64,000 nucleotides of DNA. It comes from CAUPWF01 sp964369755 (GTDB lineage: Bacteria > Bacillota > Clostridia > Lachnospirales > Lachnospiraceae). The notes under the pieces are model-generated. The model had not been told where the DNA came from. It made no database searches and worked only from the letters and a program-made list of their open reading frames with translations. The translations under genes were made by a program, and so were the position numbers. Below are positions 1-7,756 of this stretch, piece after piece. Location of the stretch: positions 26,109-90,108 of the forward strand of contig CAYJFY010000006.1 in the NCBI GenBank assembly GCA_964369755.1, given 5' to 3'. The number at the start of each line of letters is the position of its first letter. The first letter of the stretch is position 1.

Positions 1-1393
1 TCTTACCAACTTCATATGTCTCTTGTGGCAGCTTACTTACCTTTTCTCTGATTTCTTCCACCGATAGAGGTGGTTCATCCCAGAAATAATTTCCGTTGGC
101 ATTAGCTCCAAAATATCCCGTTGCGATAGTATACTTTGGATAAGTCCACTCAATTTCATTCCCGATGCTCCACTGAATAATGCTTGGATGATTGATATCT
201 CTCTTCATCACTGCTTGCAAGTCCTGCTTCGCATAGTCCTTGAAGAACTCATGATGCCCACGCGTGATATAGTCCACCTTCTGCTCCTTCATATTATAGC
301 GCTTGTCCTTTGGATTATCCCATTCATCGTAGAACTCTTCTTGCACTAGAATCCCCATCTCATCGCATAGCGATAGAAAATCGTCAGATGCTGGATTGTG
401 TGCGGTACGAATTGCATTACATCCACACTCCTTTAGTATTTCAAAACGTCTTCTCCACACATCCAGAGGCACCGCTGTTCCTACCAAGCCTGCATCATGA
501 TGTAGACAAACACCTTTGATCAACTCGTTTTTGCCATTTAGGTAGAATCCTGTATTTGTATCGAATTCAAAATAACGAATCCCGAATTTCACTTCTTTTT
601 CCTGGATCGTCTTCTCAGAGTCAACTAGACTTAACCTTGCAGTATATTGATTTCCCTCAAAGATTCCCCACAACGTAGGATTCTTCAATTCAAACTCATT
701 CACATATGTAAATGTATCTTGAACCTCTATACTCTTGCTATCTGTTGCAACCACTTCACCTTCTGGACTGATTAGTTCCACTCGAACATCGATGTTCTTT
801 TCCCCTGCTTCATTCCGAATCTCAAACTCCACCTTAACCTGTGCACTCTGCGCCGACTCAATCTCCGTCGAAACCTTGGCTCCCCACACTGGTATGTAGG
901 TTTTTGGCAACACATGTAGTGCTACCTTTCTATAAATCCCCGACCCTGTATACCATCGACTATCTGCATATCTTGTATGATCCACCTGCACTGCAACGAT
1001 ATTTTCCCCATCGTTCATATACTCCGTCACATCCAATAAACATGGAGAATATCCATATGGATGAAACGTCAAAAACTCCTCATTAAAGTAAATATTCGAA
1101 CGGTTGTAGATACCATCAAAGCAAAGAAACACCTTCTTGTCTTTCATCTCCTCCGTGGTAACAAACCTCTTGCGATACCATCCAAGACCACCCACAAGAT
1201 ATCCAGTACACCCATCCCCGTCTTCCTGATTGTAAGGCTGCATAATACTATAGTCATGTGGGAGCTCCACAGATTCAAATTCTTGCTCATCTAAGTCCAG
1301 CAAGTGTCCATATTGTTGATCAGTAAGTGTAAACTTCCAATCCTTATTAAAATCCAACATGTTAATACCCTTTCCCTTCTCAAAATCTGGCAT
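1..1393 (-). CDS. Glycoside hydrolase family 2 (beta-galactosidase-like), cut by the window edge
   Basis: About 464 residues are present; the 3' end lies left of base 1. The N-terminal half reads as the GH2 sugar-binding jelly roll (LPHDYSIMQP near the start, GGLGWYRKRF, FDGIYNRSNIYFN, RWYTGSGIYR), followed by the Ig-like domain and the start of the TIM barrel. HPSIIQWSIGNE carries the family acid/base Glu at about residue 413; the nucleophile would lie outside the window. Start 1393 has GAGG upstream; an in-frame ATG at 1360 is an alternative. The family hydrolyses beta-galactosides, glucuronides or mannosides, and the exact specificity cannot be called here. The neighbouring sulfatase suggests a role in degrading sulfated glycans (inference). 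Confidence 0.9.
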   Translation of the reverse strand, partial: MPDFEKGKGINMLDFNKDWKFTLTDQQYGHLLDLDEQEFESVELPHDYSIMQPYNQEDGDGCTGYLVGGLGWYRKRFVTTEEMKDKKVFLCFDGIYNRSNIYFNEEFLTFHPYGYSPCLLDVTEYMNDGENIVAVQVDHTRYADSRWYTGSGIYRKVALHVLPKTYIPVWGAKVSTEIESAQSAQVKVEFEIRNEAGEKNIDVRVELISPEGEVVATDSKSIEVQDTFTYVNEFELKNPTLWGIFEGNQYTARLSLVDSEKTIQEKEVKFGIRYFEFDTNTGFYLNGKNELIKGVCLHHDAGLVGTAVPLDVWRRRFEILKECGCNAIRTAHNPASDDFLSLCDEMGILVQEEFYDEWDNPKDKRYNMKEQKVDYITRGHHEFFKDYAKQDLQAVMKRDINHPSIIQWSIGNEIEWTYPKYTIATGYFGANANGNYFWDEPPLSVEEIREKVSKLPQETYEVGK

Positions 1394-1410
1394 GTTTGTA
1401 CCCTCAAGTA

Positions 1411-1447
1411 CAAACTGCCGTGTGAAAAATTCTATTTTTCGCACTAT
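1411..1447. repeat. Short hairpin repeat, family 2, copy 1
   Basis: A hairpin with arms GTGTGAAAAA and TTTTTCGCAC (1420-1444) is preceded by CAAACTGCC. A close relative, with CAAATTGCC then TGTGAAAAT and ATTTTCACA, lies at 36246-36281 between fabD and fabG. Sharing of both flank and stem suggests a dispersed palindromic element rather than chance. It lies just upstream of the GH2 gene. Confidence 0.5.
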
Positions 1448-1633
1448 CTACATCGATTATAGGAGATTACCTCTGAGTATTCAATTAGAACCCTGATGAA
1501 ATGTTGTTTTTTCCATTAATTCCTTTGTTTTTTCCATGTTCTTACTTATCGGATAGCACGCTTCTGGTAATCATATTATGCTGTGTAGAAAGCAACTGTT
1601 TATACGTTTTTGTACATTCAAATGATGTATCAA

Positions 1634-2023
1634 TCATAAATCCTCTCTAAACAAAAACACTCCATTCAAAGAATGGAGTGTTACATTTGAACTCGACCTT
1701 ATTTTAGTTGCATATCGAATAGCAACAAATATTTGAGACATCATCTCTTTATCCACTATATGCTGAACCTGAACTTTTGTCAAGTTGTCAAACACCTCTT
1801 GATATAAACCACCGATGCTCTTTGTGATCAAATTAATTTTACATAATCGTTCATCTTGACAAGTTTCGTATATCTTCGGATTGCTTTTTAAATGTTCATA
1901 ACACCTAGCCACCTCATTTAGCAAATTAGTAGCAGCAGTAGGATTTTTTAGGTTATCTGAGATATGCAAAAGAATACAATCAAGTTCTTCATGTAGCGTA
2001 GCCGTTAATATCAGTTTATACAT
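1634..2023 (-). CDS. RelE/ParE-like toxin, probably with an aberrant C-terminus
   Basis: 129 residues. The first half (YKLILTATLHEELDCILLHIS, NPTAATNLLNEV, LKSNPKIYETCQDERL) matches the alpha-helical N-terminal part of RelE/ParE ribonuclease or gyrase toxins. The usual core with a conserved YR-K and a final RI-Y-R strand is poorly recognisable, although QIFVAIRYATK may be the last strand. The start ATG overlaps the antitoxin stop by 8 bases, the standard coupled arrangement. The last 17 or so codons run through a strong rho-independent terminator (1656-1682), which suggests the frame has shifted and the original stop was upstream. Activity is doubtful. Confidence 0.55.
   Translation of the reverse strand: MYKLILTATLHEELDCILLHISDNLKNPTAATNLLNEVARCYEHLKSNPKIYETCQDERLCKINLITKSIGGLYQEVFDNLTKVQVQHIVDKEMMSQIFVAIRYATKIRSSSNVTLHSLNGVFLFREDL
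1651..1682 (-). terminator. Rho-independent terminator of the toxin-antitoxin pair
   Basis: A perfect 12-bp inverted repeat (AACACTCCATTC and GAATGGAGTGTT, 3-base loop) is followed on the minus strand by TTTTTGT. It lies inside the 3' end of the toxin reading frame. Confidence 0.8.
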
Positions 2024-2276
2024 TATATTTTTCTCTCAGTGCTTTTAAACTATCTTCGGCATCTAGCACCTTACCTTCTCTTATTTCATCCTCAGCTAGT
2101 GCAAGTTTTGTGTAAACATCCAGCATAGCCATTTTTTCTTCATAAGCATTTACGTTCATAATAACCATAGAACCATATCCATTTTTGGTAATGTAAATCG
2201 GTTCATTGGTTTCATTGCACATGCTAGAAATAAGTGCTGTATTTTTTAAATCTTTAATCGGGATAATTTGAGGCAT
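2016..2276 (-). CDS. Phd/YefM family antitoxin
   Basis: 86 residues starting MPQIIPIKDLKNT, with the Phd/YefM N-terminal DNA-binding fold (PIKDLKNTALISSMCNETNEPIYITKNGYGSMVIMNV). The C-terminal tail, rich in Lys and Glu, is the part that normally wraps the toxin. The start at 2276 is chosen because AAGGAGG lies 8 bases upstream; a longer frame to 2312 includes the ribosome site and is rejected. Antitoxin precedes and overlaps toxin. Such pairs autorepress, but no operator was identified. The family call is confident from the N-terminal motif. Confidence 0.85.
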   Translation of the reverse strand: MPQIIPIKDLKNTALISSMCNETNEPIYITKNGYGSMVIMNVNAYEEKMAMLDVYTKLALAEDEIREGKVLDAEDSLKALREKYNV

Positions 2277-2421
2277 AATCAAAACCTCCTTTCTATCCCA
2301 TAATTCTAGCATTATTCTCCCATGTTTTCAAGTATATGTCATGAATTTTAATTCACAAATATTTCACCAGATGTTAAATTTTCGCGTTACTTTTGTGGTC
2401 TAAAAAGAAGTTTTCCCTTCA

Positions 2422-2451
2422 TTGACAACCCTTCTACTTTTTTGTTATGAT
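2422..2451 (+). promoter_or_regulatory. Sigma-A-type promoter of the sulfatase gene
   Basis: TTGACA (2422-2427) and TATGAT (2446-2451), spaced by 18 bases, lie about 45 bases before the sulfatase start. Confidence 0.65.
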
Positions 2452-2497
2452 AAATCCACTTAGAATCTTAAAATATTCATGATACAAGGAGGATCCC

Positions 2498-4024
2498 ATG
2501 AAGAAAAATATTATCATCTTCTACACTGACCAACAACGTTATGATTCGCTACACTGTAACGGAAATGAACATGCGAAGACACCAAATCTCGATAGCCTTG
2601 CGAGTGATGGCAGTAGGTTTACTCGTCATATCGGCGCCAATTCGGTATGCATGCCATCCCGTGCCAGTTTCTTTACTGGTCAATATGTTCCTGGACATGG
2701 CGTGAGTTCCAATGGCATTCCACTCTGGAATCGTGACAGAGGCTGCAAGGATAAGAACGACTTTATCAGTGAGCAAATCTTTGGACAGCCTGTAGAGAAA
2801 TGTATCCCGACCATGGCGAATATCTTCGGAGATAACGGCTACCATACCGCATCTTTTGGTAAACTACATTTTCAACCACATCTAGCCGACGATACCTATG
2901 GTTTTTGGGAGTCTTATTCCACATGGGAGAAGGAAGAGGCGGAATACTATGACAAGCCTTTCTACGGTTTCCAGACTTGCAAGCTAGTACTTGGACATGG
3001 AGATGATCCTTGTGGTTACAACCATGGGCATTACGGTCGTTGGTTACAGCGTGAACACCCTGAAATTGCCGCCAAGCTACATAATCTCAGTGATGTGAAT
3101 ACAAAGGTTGGTTCCATCATGGATGATATCTACAAATCCCCAGTTCCAAGTGAGTTGCACAATACCATGTGGATTGCCAATGAAGCCTGCCAGTACCTAG
3201 ATTCAAAGAAAGACGATGATGCACCTGTGTTCCTATATCTAGGTTTTCCTGATCCGCACCATCCAATGTGTCCTCCATTTGATATTGTGGATGAATTTGA
3301 GAATTTACCATTGCCTGAATTTGCAAAACTTGATAAAATCAAAGGTAAGAAACCTGAGTGTTTCGCAGATTATGCAGATAAGAGCAGTGCCACGGATGAA
3401 GAGATTGCAAAGGGATATCGCTATACACAAGCCTCTATCTACTTGATAGATAAAGCAATCGGGCAAGTGGTTGATAAGATGAAAGAACTCGGAATCTATG
3501 AAGATACTACCATTATATTTACATCCGATCACGGTGATTTTATGGGGGACTTCAATATGATTTGCAAACGCGATGTGGCTCAATATAACTTGGTTCACCT
3601 CCCATTCATTTTGAAACCTGCTAATGGAGTTTCCCTCCCTAGCGTAGTGGATACTCCAATGAGTAATGTAGACGTGCTTCCAACCTTGTTATCAATCAAC
3701 GGAATGGACATTCCACGATATGTACAGGGCATCGACATCCAAAGTGAAAAAGCCAAGGATAATCTACCAATGTCTACTTGCTATACCGTAAGCGGTGTGA
3801 ATCGAAATCTGTCCATATTTGATGACACTTATCGCTATACTTATTATGTAAATACTGGCGAAGAAGAGCTTTATAATCATAAAGTTGATGGCTTCGAACA
3901 CGAGAGCTTGATTTCATCGGAGCCTGAGAAGTACCGCTCCATCTGTGATGAACTCAAACTAAAATTATTCCAGAAACATCTGGAAGCCGACCATGGTCTG
4001 TATAATCATTATGGGTTATGGTAA
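2498..4024 (+). CDS. Cysteine-type sulfatase
   Basis: 508 residues. The N-terminus MKKNIIIFYTDQQRYD holds the Asp and the DQQR signature of the alkaline-phosphatase-like sulfatase fold. C51 lies in SVCMPSRASFFTGQY, the C-x-P-S-R motif whose Cys is oxidised to formylglycine. FTSDHGDFMGD near residue 350 supplies further metal and sulfate ligands. The family removes sulfate esters from glycans or choline-type esters. No signal peptide is seen, so it is probably cytoplasmic. The anSME maturase it would need is not in the window. AAGGAGG-type site upstream; the araC gene follows after 28 bases. The GH2 gene suggests host or algal sulfated glycan use (inference). Confidence 0.92.
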   Translation: MKKNIIIFYTDQQRYDSLHCNGNEHAKTPNLDSLASDGSRFTRHIGANSVCMPSRASFFTGQYVPGHGVSSNGIPLWNRDRGCKDKNDFISEQIFGQPVEKCIPTMANIFGDNGYHTASFGKLHFQPHLADDTYGFWESYSTWEKEEAEYYDKPFYGFQTCKLVLGHGDDPCGYNHGHYGRWLQREHPEIAAKLHNLSDVNTKVGSIMDDIYKSPVPSELHNTMWIANEACQYLDSKKDDDAPVFLYLGFPDPHHPMCPPFDIVDEFENLPLPEFAKLDKIKGKKPECFADYADKSSATDEEIAKGYRYTQASIYLIDKAIGQVVDKMKELGIYEDTTIIFTSDHGDFMGDFNMICKRDVAQYNLVHLPFILKPANGVSLPSVVDTPMSNVDVLPTLLSINGMDIPRYVQGIDIQSEKAKDNLPMSTCYTVSGVNRNLSIFDDTYRYTYYVNTGEEELYNHKVDGFEHESLISSEPEKYRSICDELKLKLFQKHLEADHGLYNHYGLW

Positions 4025-4052
4025 GTACTAGATGATTTAAGAAAGGGATTAC

Positions 4053-4784
4053 ATGCAAATACTGATCGATAAAATTTTTGCATTTGGATACAAATCAGGC
4101 GACGTTTATCAAAACGTCGCCTATGAAGGTTATGAATTAACTTATTTCGCCTCAGGTACTGGAACCATGTCTTCCAAGGACAAGACATTTACCTATCGTC
4201 CAAATGATATCCTATTCGCAACACCCGAATATGTTCGCAAGTTGTCTTGCACCGAAGATACAAATTACTTCTGTATTCGCTTTCGAATCCTAGACCCGTT
4301 GAATGATTTGTCCTACGGCGTTTATCCTTGTGTCGATGACTATATCTTCGCCTTGATGAAATCTATTTTTCAAGAATATAAAGACAAGCCGTATCGCTAT
4401 TACGACTCTTGCAATCTAAAAGTTGGAGAAGTCTTAATCCTTCTTGCGCGTCGCGTCGCGGAGAATGCCTCAACCGATAGAAGTTTCCATGATCTAATCA
4501 GGGAGATTGACTCCACCCTCTTATTTGAACGAAGTGTAAAGGAAATGGCCGATAGCCTAAACTATAGTTATGATTATTTCCGCCACAAGTTCAAAGGAAT
4601 CACAGGTCAGTCACCGAGTGAATACATCGCCAATAAACGCTTAGAAAATGCTTGTAAATTGCTAAAACAAAATAAATATACCTGCACGGAAATCTCCAAC
4701 TTATGTGGTTTCTCTTCCCCTTCACAATTTAGCAAGCTATTCAAACGCGAATTAGGAGTAAATCCTCTTTCCTATCGCAGCTAA
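4053..4784 (+). CDS. AraC family transcriptional regulator
   Basis: 243 residues. An N-terminal cupin-like sensing region (VAYEGYELTYFASGTGTMSSKDKTFTYRPNDILFATPEY) is followed by a C-terminal double helix-turn-helix (about 145-243) with SVKEMADSLNYSYDYFRHKFKGITGQSPSEYI and CTEISNLCGFSSPSQFSKLFKRELGVNPLSYR. It follows the sulfatase on the same strand with a 28-base gap, so it is likely cotranscribed and a local regulator of glycan genes. The effector is unknown, probably a sugar. Confidence 0.92.
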   Translation: MQILIDKIFAFGYKSGDVYQNVAYEGYELTYFASGTGTMSSKDKTFTYRPNDILFATPEYVRKLSCTEDTNYFCIRFRILDPLNDLSYGVYPCVDDYIFALMKSIFQEYKDKPYRYYDSCNLKVGEVLILLARRVAENASTDRSFHDLIREIDSTLLFERSVKEMADSLNYSYDYFRHKFKGITGQSPSEYIANKRLENACKLLKQNKYTCTEISNLCGFSSPSQFSKLFKRELGVNPLSYRS

Positions 4785-4807
4785 AATCCTATACCATTGC
4801 ATTTCTT

Positions 4808-5674
4808 TTATCGAATATGCTTTTTACTAAGACTGAATCCTTTCCCCTTCACCTCATGCACTCGATTAATAATCAAAAATGCCTTTGGATCAATCTCCTT
4901 AATATGGTCTTTTATCTTCACAACTTCTCGGTTGGACACAACAGTAAGAATTAACGCTCGTTGCGTTCTCATATATCCAGTTTCTGCATGTAATAACGTC
5001 GTTCCCCGATCAATCGACTCTAAAATATATTGATTGATTTCCTCACTCTTCTCGCTGATAATCTGAATCTGGGTCTGAGATGTTCCAGCCATCAATACCT
5101 TGTCCAGTACAATCGAATAGGTGAGCACTAGAATAATGCCATATAAGATATTCTCTACATCCGAATAAAGCATTTGAACGAGTAGAATTGTCACATCAAA
5201 TCCGTACATCACAACGGAAACTGGTATCCCCGTCTTCTTGTTCATCACCAGCGGAGGAATGTCCATTCCACCTGTGGATGATCCTGTACTAATAACAATT
5301 CCAATCCCTCCTCCAATCAAAAGTCCACCACAGATTGCCGAAAGCAAGGGATCTTCTGTCAGATTCCCCAATTCTGGTATAGACTCAAACACTCCCATAA
5401 TCAGCGGATACACAAAGGTACTTACCAGCGTGGTCAGTGCAAACTTCCTTCCCATCACAAGAAATCCCACGCCAAATAAGATGATATTAATCGCAAAAAT
5501 CGTGATAGACACTGGTATATTTAGATAATGTTGTACGGTAAGTGAAATCCCTGTGGACCCTCCAACAATAATTCCACTTGGCATTACAAACATAGCAACC
5601 CCTAGCGCATACAATATATTTCCTATTATAATTATGAATACTTTTTTTCCTATTTGATATGCTGTATTTCCCAT
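4808..5674 (-). CDS. YitT family membrane protein with DUF2179 domain
   Basis: 288 residues beginning MGNTAYQIGKKVF; GGAGG lies 6 bases upstream, so the longer frame to 5695 is rejected. Several membrane segments rich in Gly, Ile and Val (LYALGVAMFVMPSGIIVGGSTGISL, ILFGVGFLVMGRKFALTTL, GGGIGIVISTGSSTGGMDIPPLV) form the YitT core, and the last 90 residues are the soluble DUF2179 domain (QIQIISEKSEEINQYIL, RTQRALILTVVSNREVVKIKDHIKEIDPKAF). Molecular function of the family is not established. It converges on araC and stands alone. Confidence 0.9.
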   Translation of the reverse strand: MGNTAYQIGKKVFIIIIGNILYALGVAMFVMPSGIIVGGSTGISLTVQHYLNIPVSITIFAINIILFGVGFLVMGRKFALTTLVSTFVYPLIMGVFESIPELGNLTEDPLLSAICGGLLIGGGIGIVISTGSSTGGMDIPPLVMNKKTGIPVSVVMYGFDVTILLVQMLYSDVENILYGIILVLTYSIVLDKVLMAGTSQTQIQIISEKSEEINQYILESIDRGTTLLHAETGYMRTQRALILTVVSNREVVKIKDHIKEIDPKAFLIINRVHEVKGKGFSLSKKHIR

Positions 5675-5811
5675 GCAAATCCTCCTTATAATCATTCGAC
5701 TTATAATAACACGAGACTATGGTGCTGACAATAGAAATAAATTTTAATCAAATCCCTTGATTTATAAGTACTTCTTATAAATATCCTTCAAAAATAAAAT
5801 ATTTACTCTTA

Positions 5812-5840
5812 TTGATGTAAGAACATATATATGATACTAT
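5812..5840 (+). promoter_or_regulatory. Promoter of the purine operon
   Basis: TTGATG (5812-5817) and TACTAT (5835-5840), separated by 17 bases, lie just before the structured leader. The predicted transcript begins near 5847, leaving an untranslated leader of about 118 bases. Confidence 0.6.
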
Positions 5841-5846
5841 TTTTGT

Positions 5847-5964
5847 AAGAAAATATTGCAAAAATTCCAAGCTAATTGTAGGACGGGAAGCCTAATTCAC
5901 CCTGTCATGTAATTAGCTTTTTTGCATTATCGGACAAATTATAAGCACTATTGGAGGTATCAAC
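5847..5964 (+). promoter_or_regulatory. Structured leader RNA with terminator, candidate riboswitch
   Basis: A 9-bp stem (AAGCTAATT 5869-5877 with AATTAGCTT 5911-5919) ends in six T residues (5918-5923) like an intrinsic terminator. Inside it is a second hairpin, GACGGG (5882-5887) with CCC-T-GTC (5900-5906). The inner 12-base loop contains CTAATT (5892-5897), which can pair with the same AATTAG (5911-5916) as an H-type pseudoknot, so terminator and pseudoknot are mutually exclusive. No purine riboswitch core (the three-way-junction signature) is seen. Placement before adenine deaminase and an NCS2 permease makes a purine-related ligand plausible (inference). Confidence 0.5.
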
Positions 5965-7746
5965 ATGAAACACACAGTAAGTAATCTCAAGGAACTTGTA
6001 CGTGCAGGACGCGCAACAACACCATCAGATGTCGTCATCAAAGGTGGAACACTCATCAATGTAATGTCGAGCGAGATCTATCCTGCTGATATCGCAATCT
6101 ACAAAGACACGATCGTTGCAATCGGTAATGTAGAGGACTATATCGGCGAATCAACCAACATCATCGATGCGACAGGAAAGTACCTTGCTCCTGGATTAAT
6201 CGATGGACACATCCACAGCGAGTGTAGCAAGTTAAGCATCACAAGCTACGCAAAAGCTGTCGTTCCTACTGGAACAACTAGCATGATTTCTGGTTTAGAT
6301 GAATATATCTCTGTATCAGGCCTAGAAGGACTACAAGAAATTTTTGCTGAAATCGCTCAAAGCCCACTCAAGGTGTTCTGGGGCGCTCCACACCAAACAC
6401 CATATACCATTCCTCAATCAACCGTTGCATTTAATTTTACACAGGACGTTCATCGTGAAGTACAAAAATGGCCTGAGTGTTTCGGTGTATGGGAAACCGT
6501 TCGTGAATTTATTCAAGAAGAAGATGAGCAAACTTTGGGAGCAATGGCAATTGCTGCCGAGAACAATCTTCCTGTATTTGGTTGCGCACCGATGTGTCAG
6601 GGTAAAGATCTAAACGGCTATCTTGCCACAGGTGTAAGACTTGACCACGAAAGTTATACGCACGAAGAAGTTGTAGAAAAAATGAGAAATGGAATGCACA
6701 TGCTCATCCGTGAATCTAGTGTAACTCATTTCCTAGAAGAAAATATTCGTGCTGTCACAGAAGTCAACCCAGCATTTGCTAGACGCGTAAGTTTTTGCAC
6801 TGATGATGTGACTGCAACAGATGTATTAGAAAAAGGTCATTTGGATCATGTAGTTCGACTTGCCATTCAAGCTGGTGTATCTCCAATGGAGGCAATTCAA
6901 ATGGCAACAATCAACAGTGCTGAGGCATACAGAATCGACCATCTTGTCGGTTCAATCTGCCCTGGAAGAATCGCAGATATCTTGTTTGTGGATGCCCCTG
7001 AGACATTTAATGTATTAGAAGTTATGACAAATGGAAAATTAGTTGCGAAAGACAAAAAACTTTCTTACGAATTAAAAGCACCTGCAAGAAGTCGCATTCT
7101 TACAAGTGAGCTAAAATGCCCAAAGGTAAGCGCAAGTGATTTCGAGTACAAAGTTGATATAGAATCAGGATCGGCAAAGGTGCTCTCCATGGATGTAAAA
7201 GGACCTTTCGTAAGAAAACGTCGTGATGTAGAATTAAAAGTTGAAAACTTTATCGTGCAACCAGATGCTGAACAAGATGTGGCTATGGTCTCAGTTCTAG
7301 AGCGATTTGGAAAAAACGGAAATAAATCTCTCGCTTTTTGTTCTGGTTGGAAGTTGAAAAAGGGTGCCATGGCATCTTCTGCTGCCCCAGATGATAACGA
7401 TATCGTGGTAATGGGAGCAAATGCTTCTGATATGGCAATTGCTGTAAACCACTTAATCGAAAATGGCGGTGGACAAGTGGTTGTTGCAGATGGCAAGGTT
7501 ATTGAATTCCTACCACTTCCAGTTGGTGGAATCTGCTCAGACGTAGAACCAGAGGAAATGGCTGCTGCTGAAAAAGTAATCAATGCCTCTGCAAAAGAAC
7601 TAGGTTGTGATTTGCCTGAGCCATTGATGTATATGTTCTTCCTACCAATCACTGCAATTCCTGATTATGCAATTACCGATGTCGGACCTGTAGACTGTAT
7701 TAAATTAGAAGTATTTAACCCTATTATAGAATTAACTCAAAAGTAG
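5965..7746 (+). CDS. Adenine deaminase paralog with altered active-site residues
   Basis: 593 residues, amidohydrolase of the adenine deaminase family: beta-sandwich start (DVVIKGGTLINVMSSEIYPADIAI), HIH metal site at H82/H84, LDHES (H228), CTDD (D280), IQMATINSAEAYR, and the family C-terminal domain (LPLPVGGICSD). Compared with the next gene it differs at key places: the DPHE motif is replaced by SGLDEY, and GHAP is GCAP (Cys207 for a metal-ligand His). It may therefore act on another purine or be an inactive partner; this is inference. GGAGG precedes the start. First gene of a purine operon, 10 bases before the canonical copy. Confidence 0.85.
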   Translation: MKHTVSNLKELVRAGRATTPSDVVIKGGTLINVMSSEIYPADIAIYKDTIVAIGNVEDYIGESTNIIDATGKYLAPGLIDGHIHSECSKLSITSYAKAVVPTGTTSMISGLDEYISVSGLEGLQEIFAEIAQSPLKVFWGAPHQTPYTIPQSTVAFNFTQDVHREVQKWPECFGVWETVREFIQEEDEQTLGAMAIAAENNLPVFGCAPMCQGKDLNGYLATGVRLDHESYTHEEVVEKMRNGMHMLIRESSVTHFLEENIRAVTEVNPAFARRVSFCTDDVTATDVLEKGHLDHVVRLAIQAGVSPMEAIQMATINSAEAYRIDHLVGSICPGRIADILFVDAPETFNVLEVMTNGKLVAKDKKLSYELKAPARSRILTSELKCPKVSASDFEYKVDIESGSAKVLSMDVKGPFVRKRRDVELKVENFIVQPDAEQDVAMVSVLERFGKNGNKSLAFCSGWKLKKGAMASSAAPDDNDIVVMGANASDMAIAVNHLIENGGGQVVVADGKVIEFLPLPVGGICSDVEPEEMAAAEKVINASAKELGCDLPEPLMYMFFLPITAIPDYAITDVGPVDCIKLEVFNPIIELTQK

Positions 7747-7756
7747 GAGGTATTCC

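Noticed and set aside
5847..5964. Known purine (guanine/adenine) riboswitch in the leader
   Set aside because: The conserved junction and loop sequences are not present; only the terminator and inner hairpin can be drawn, so I report it as unclassified.
7065..7652. 195-codon minus-strand frame
   Set aside because: It lies fully inside the first deaminase gene, is Ser/Pro-rich without a domain, and has no ribosome site; a shadow frame.
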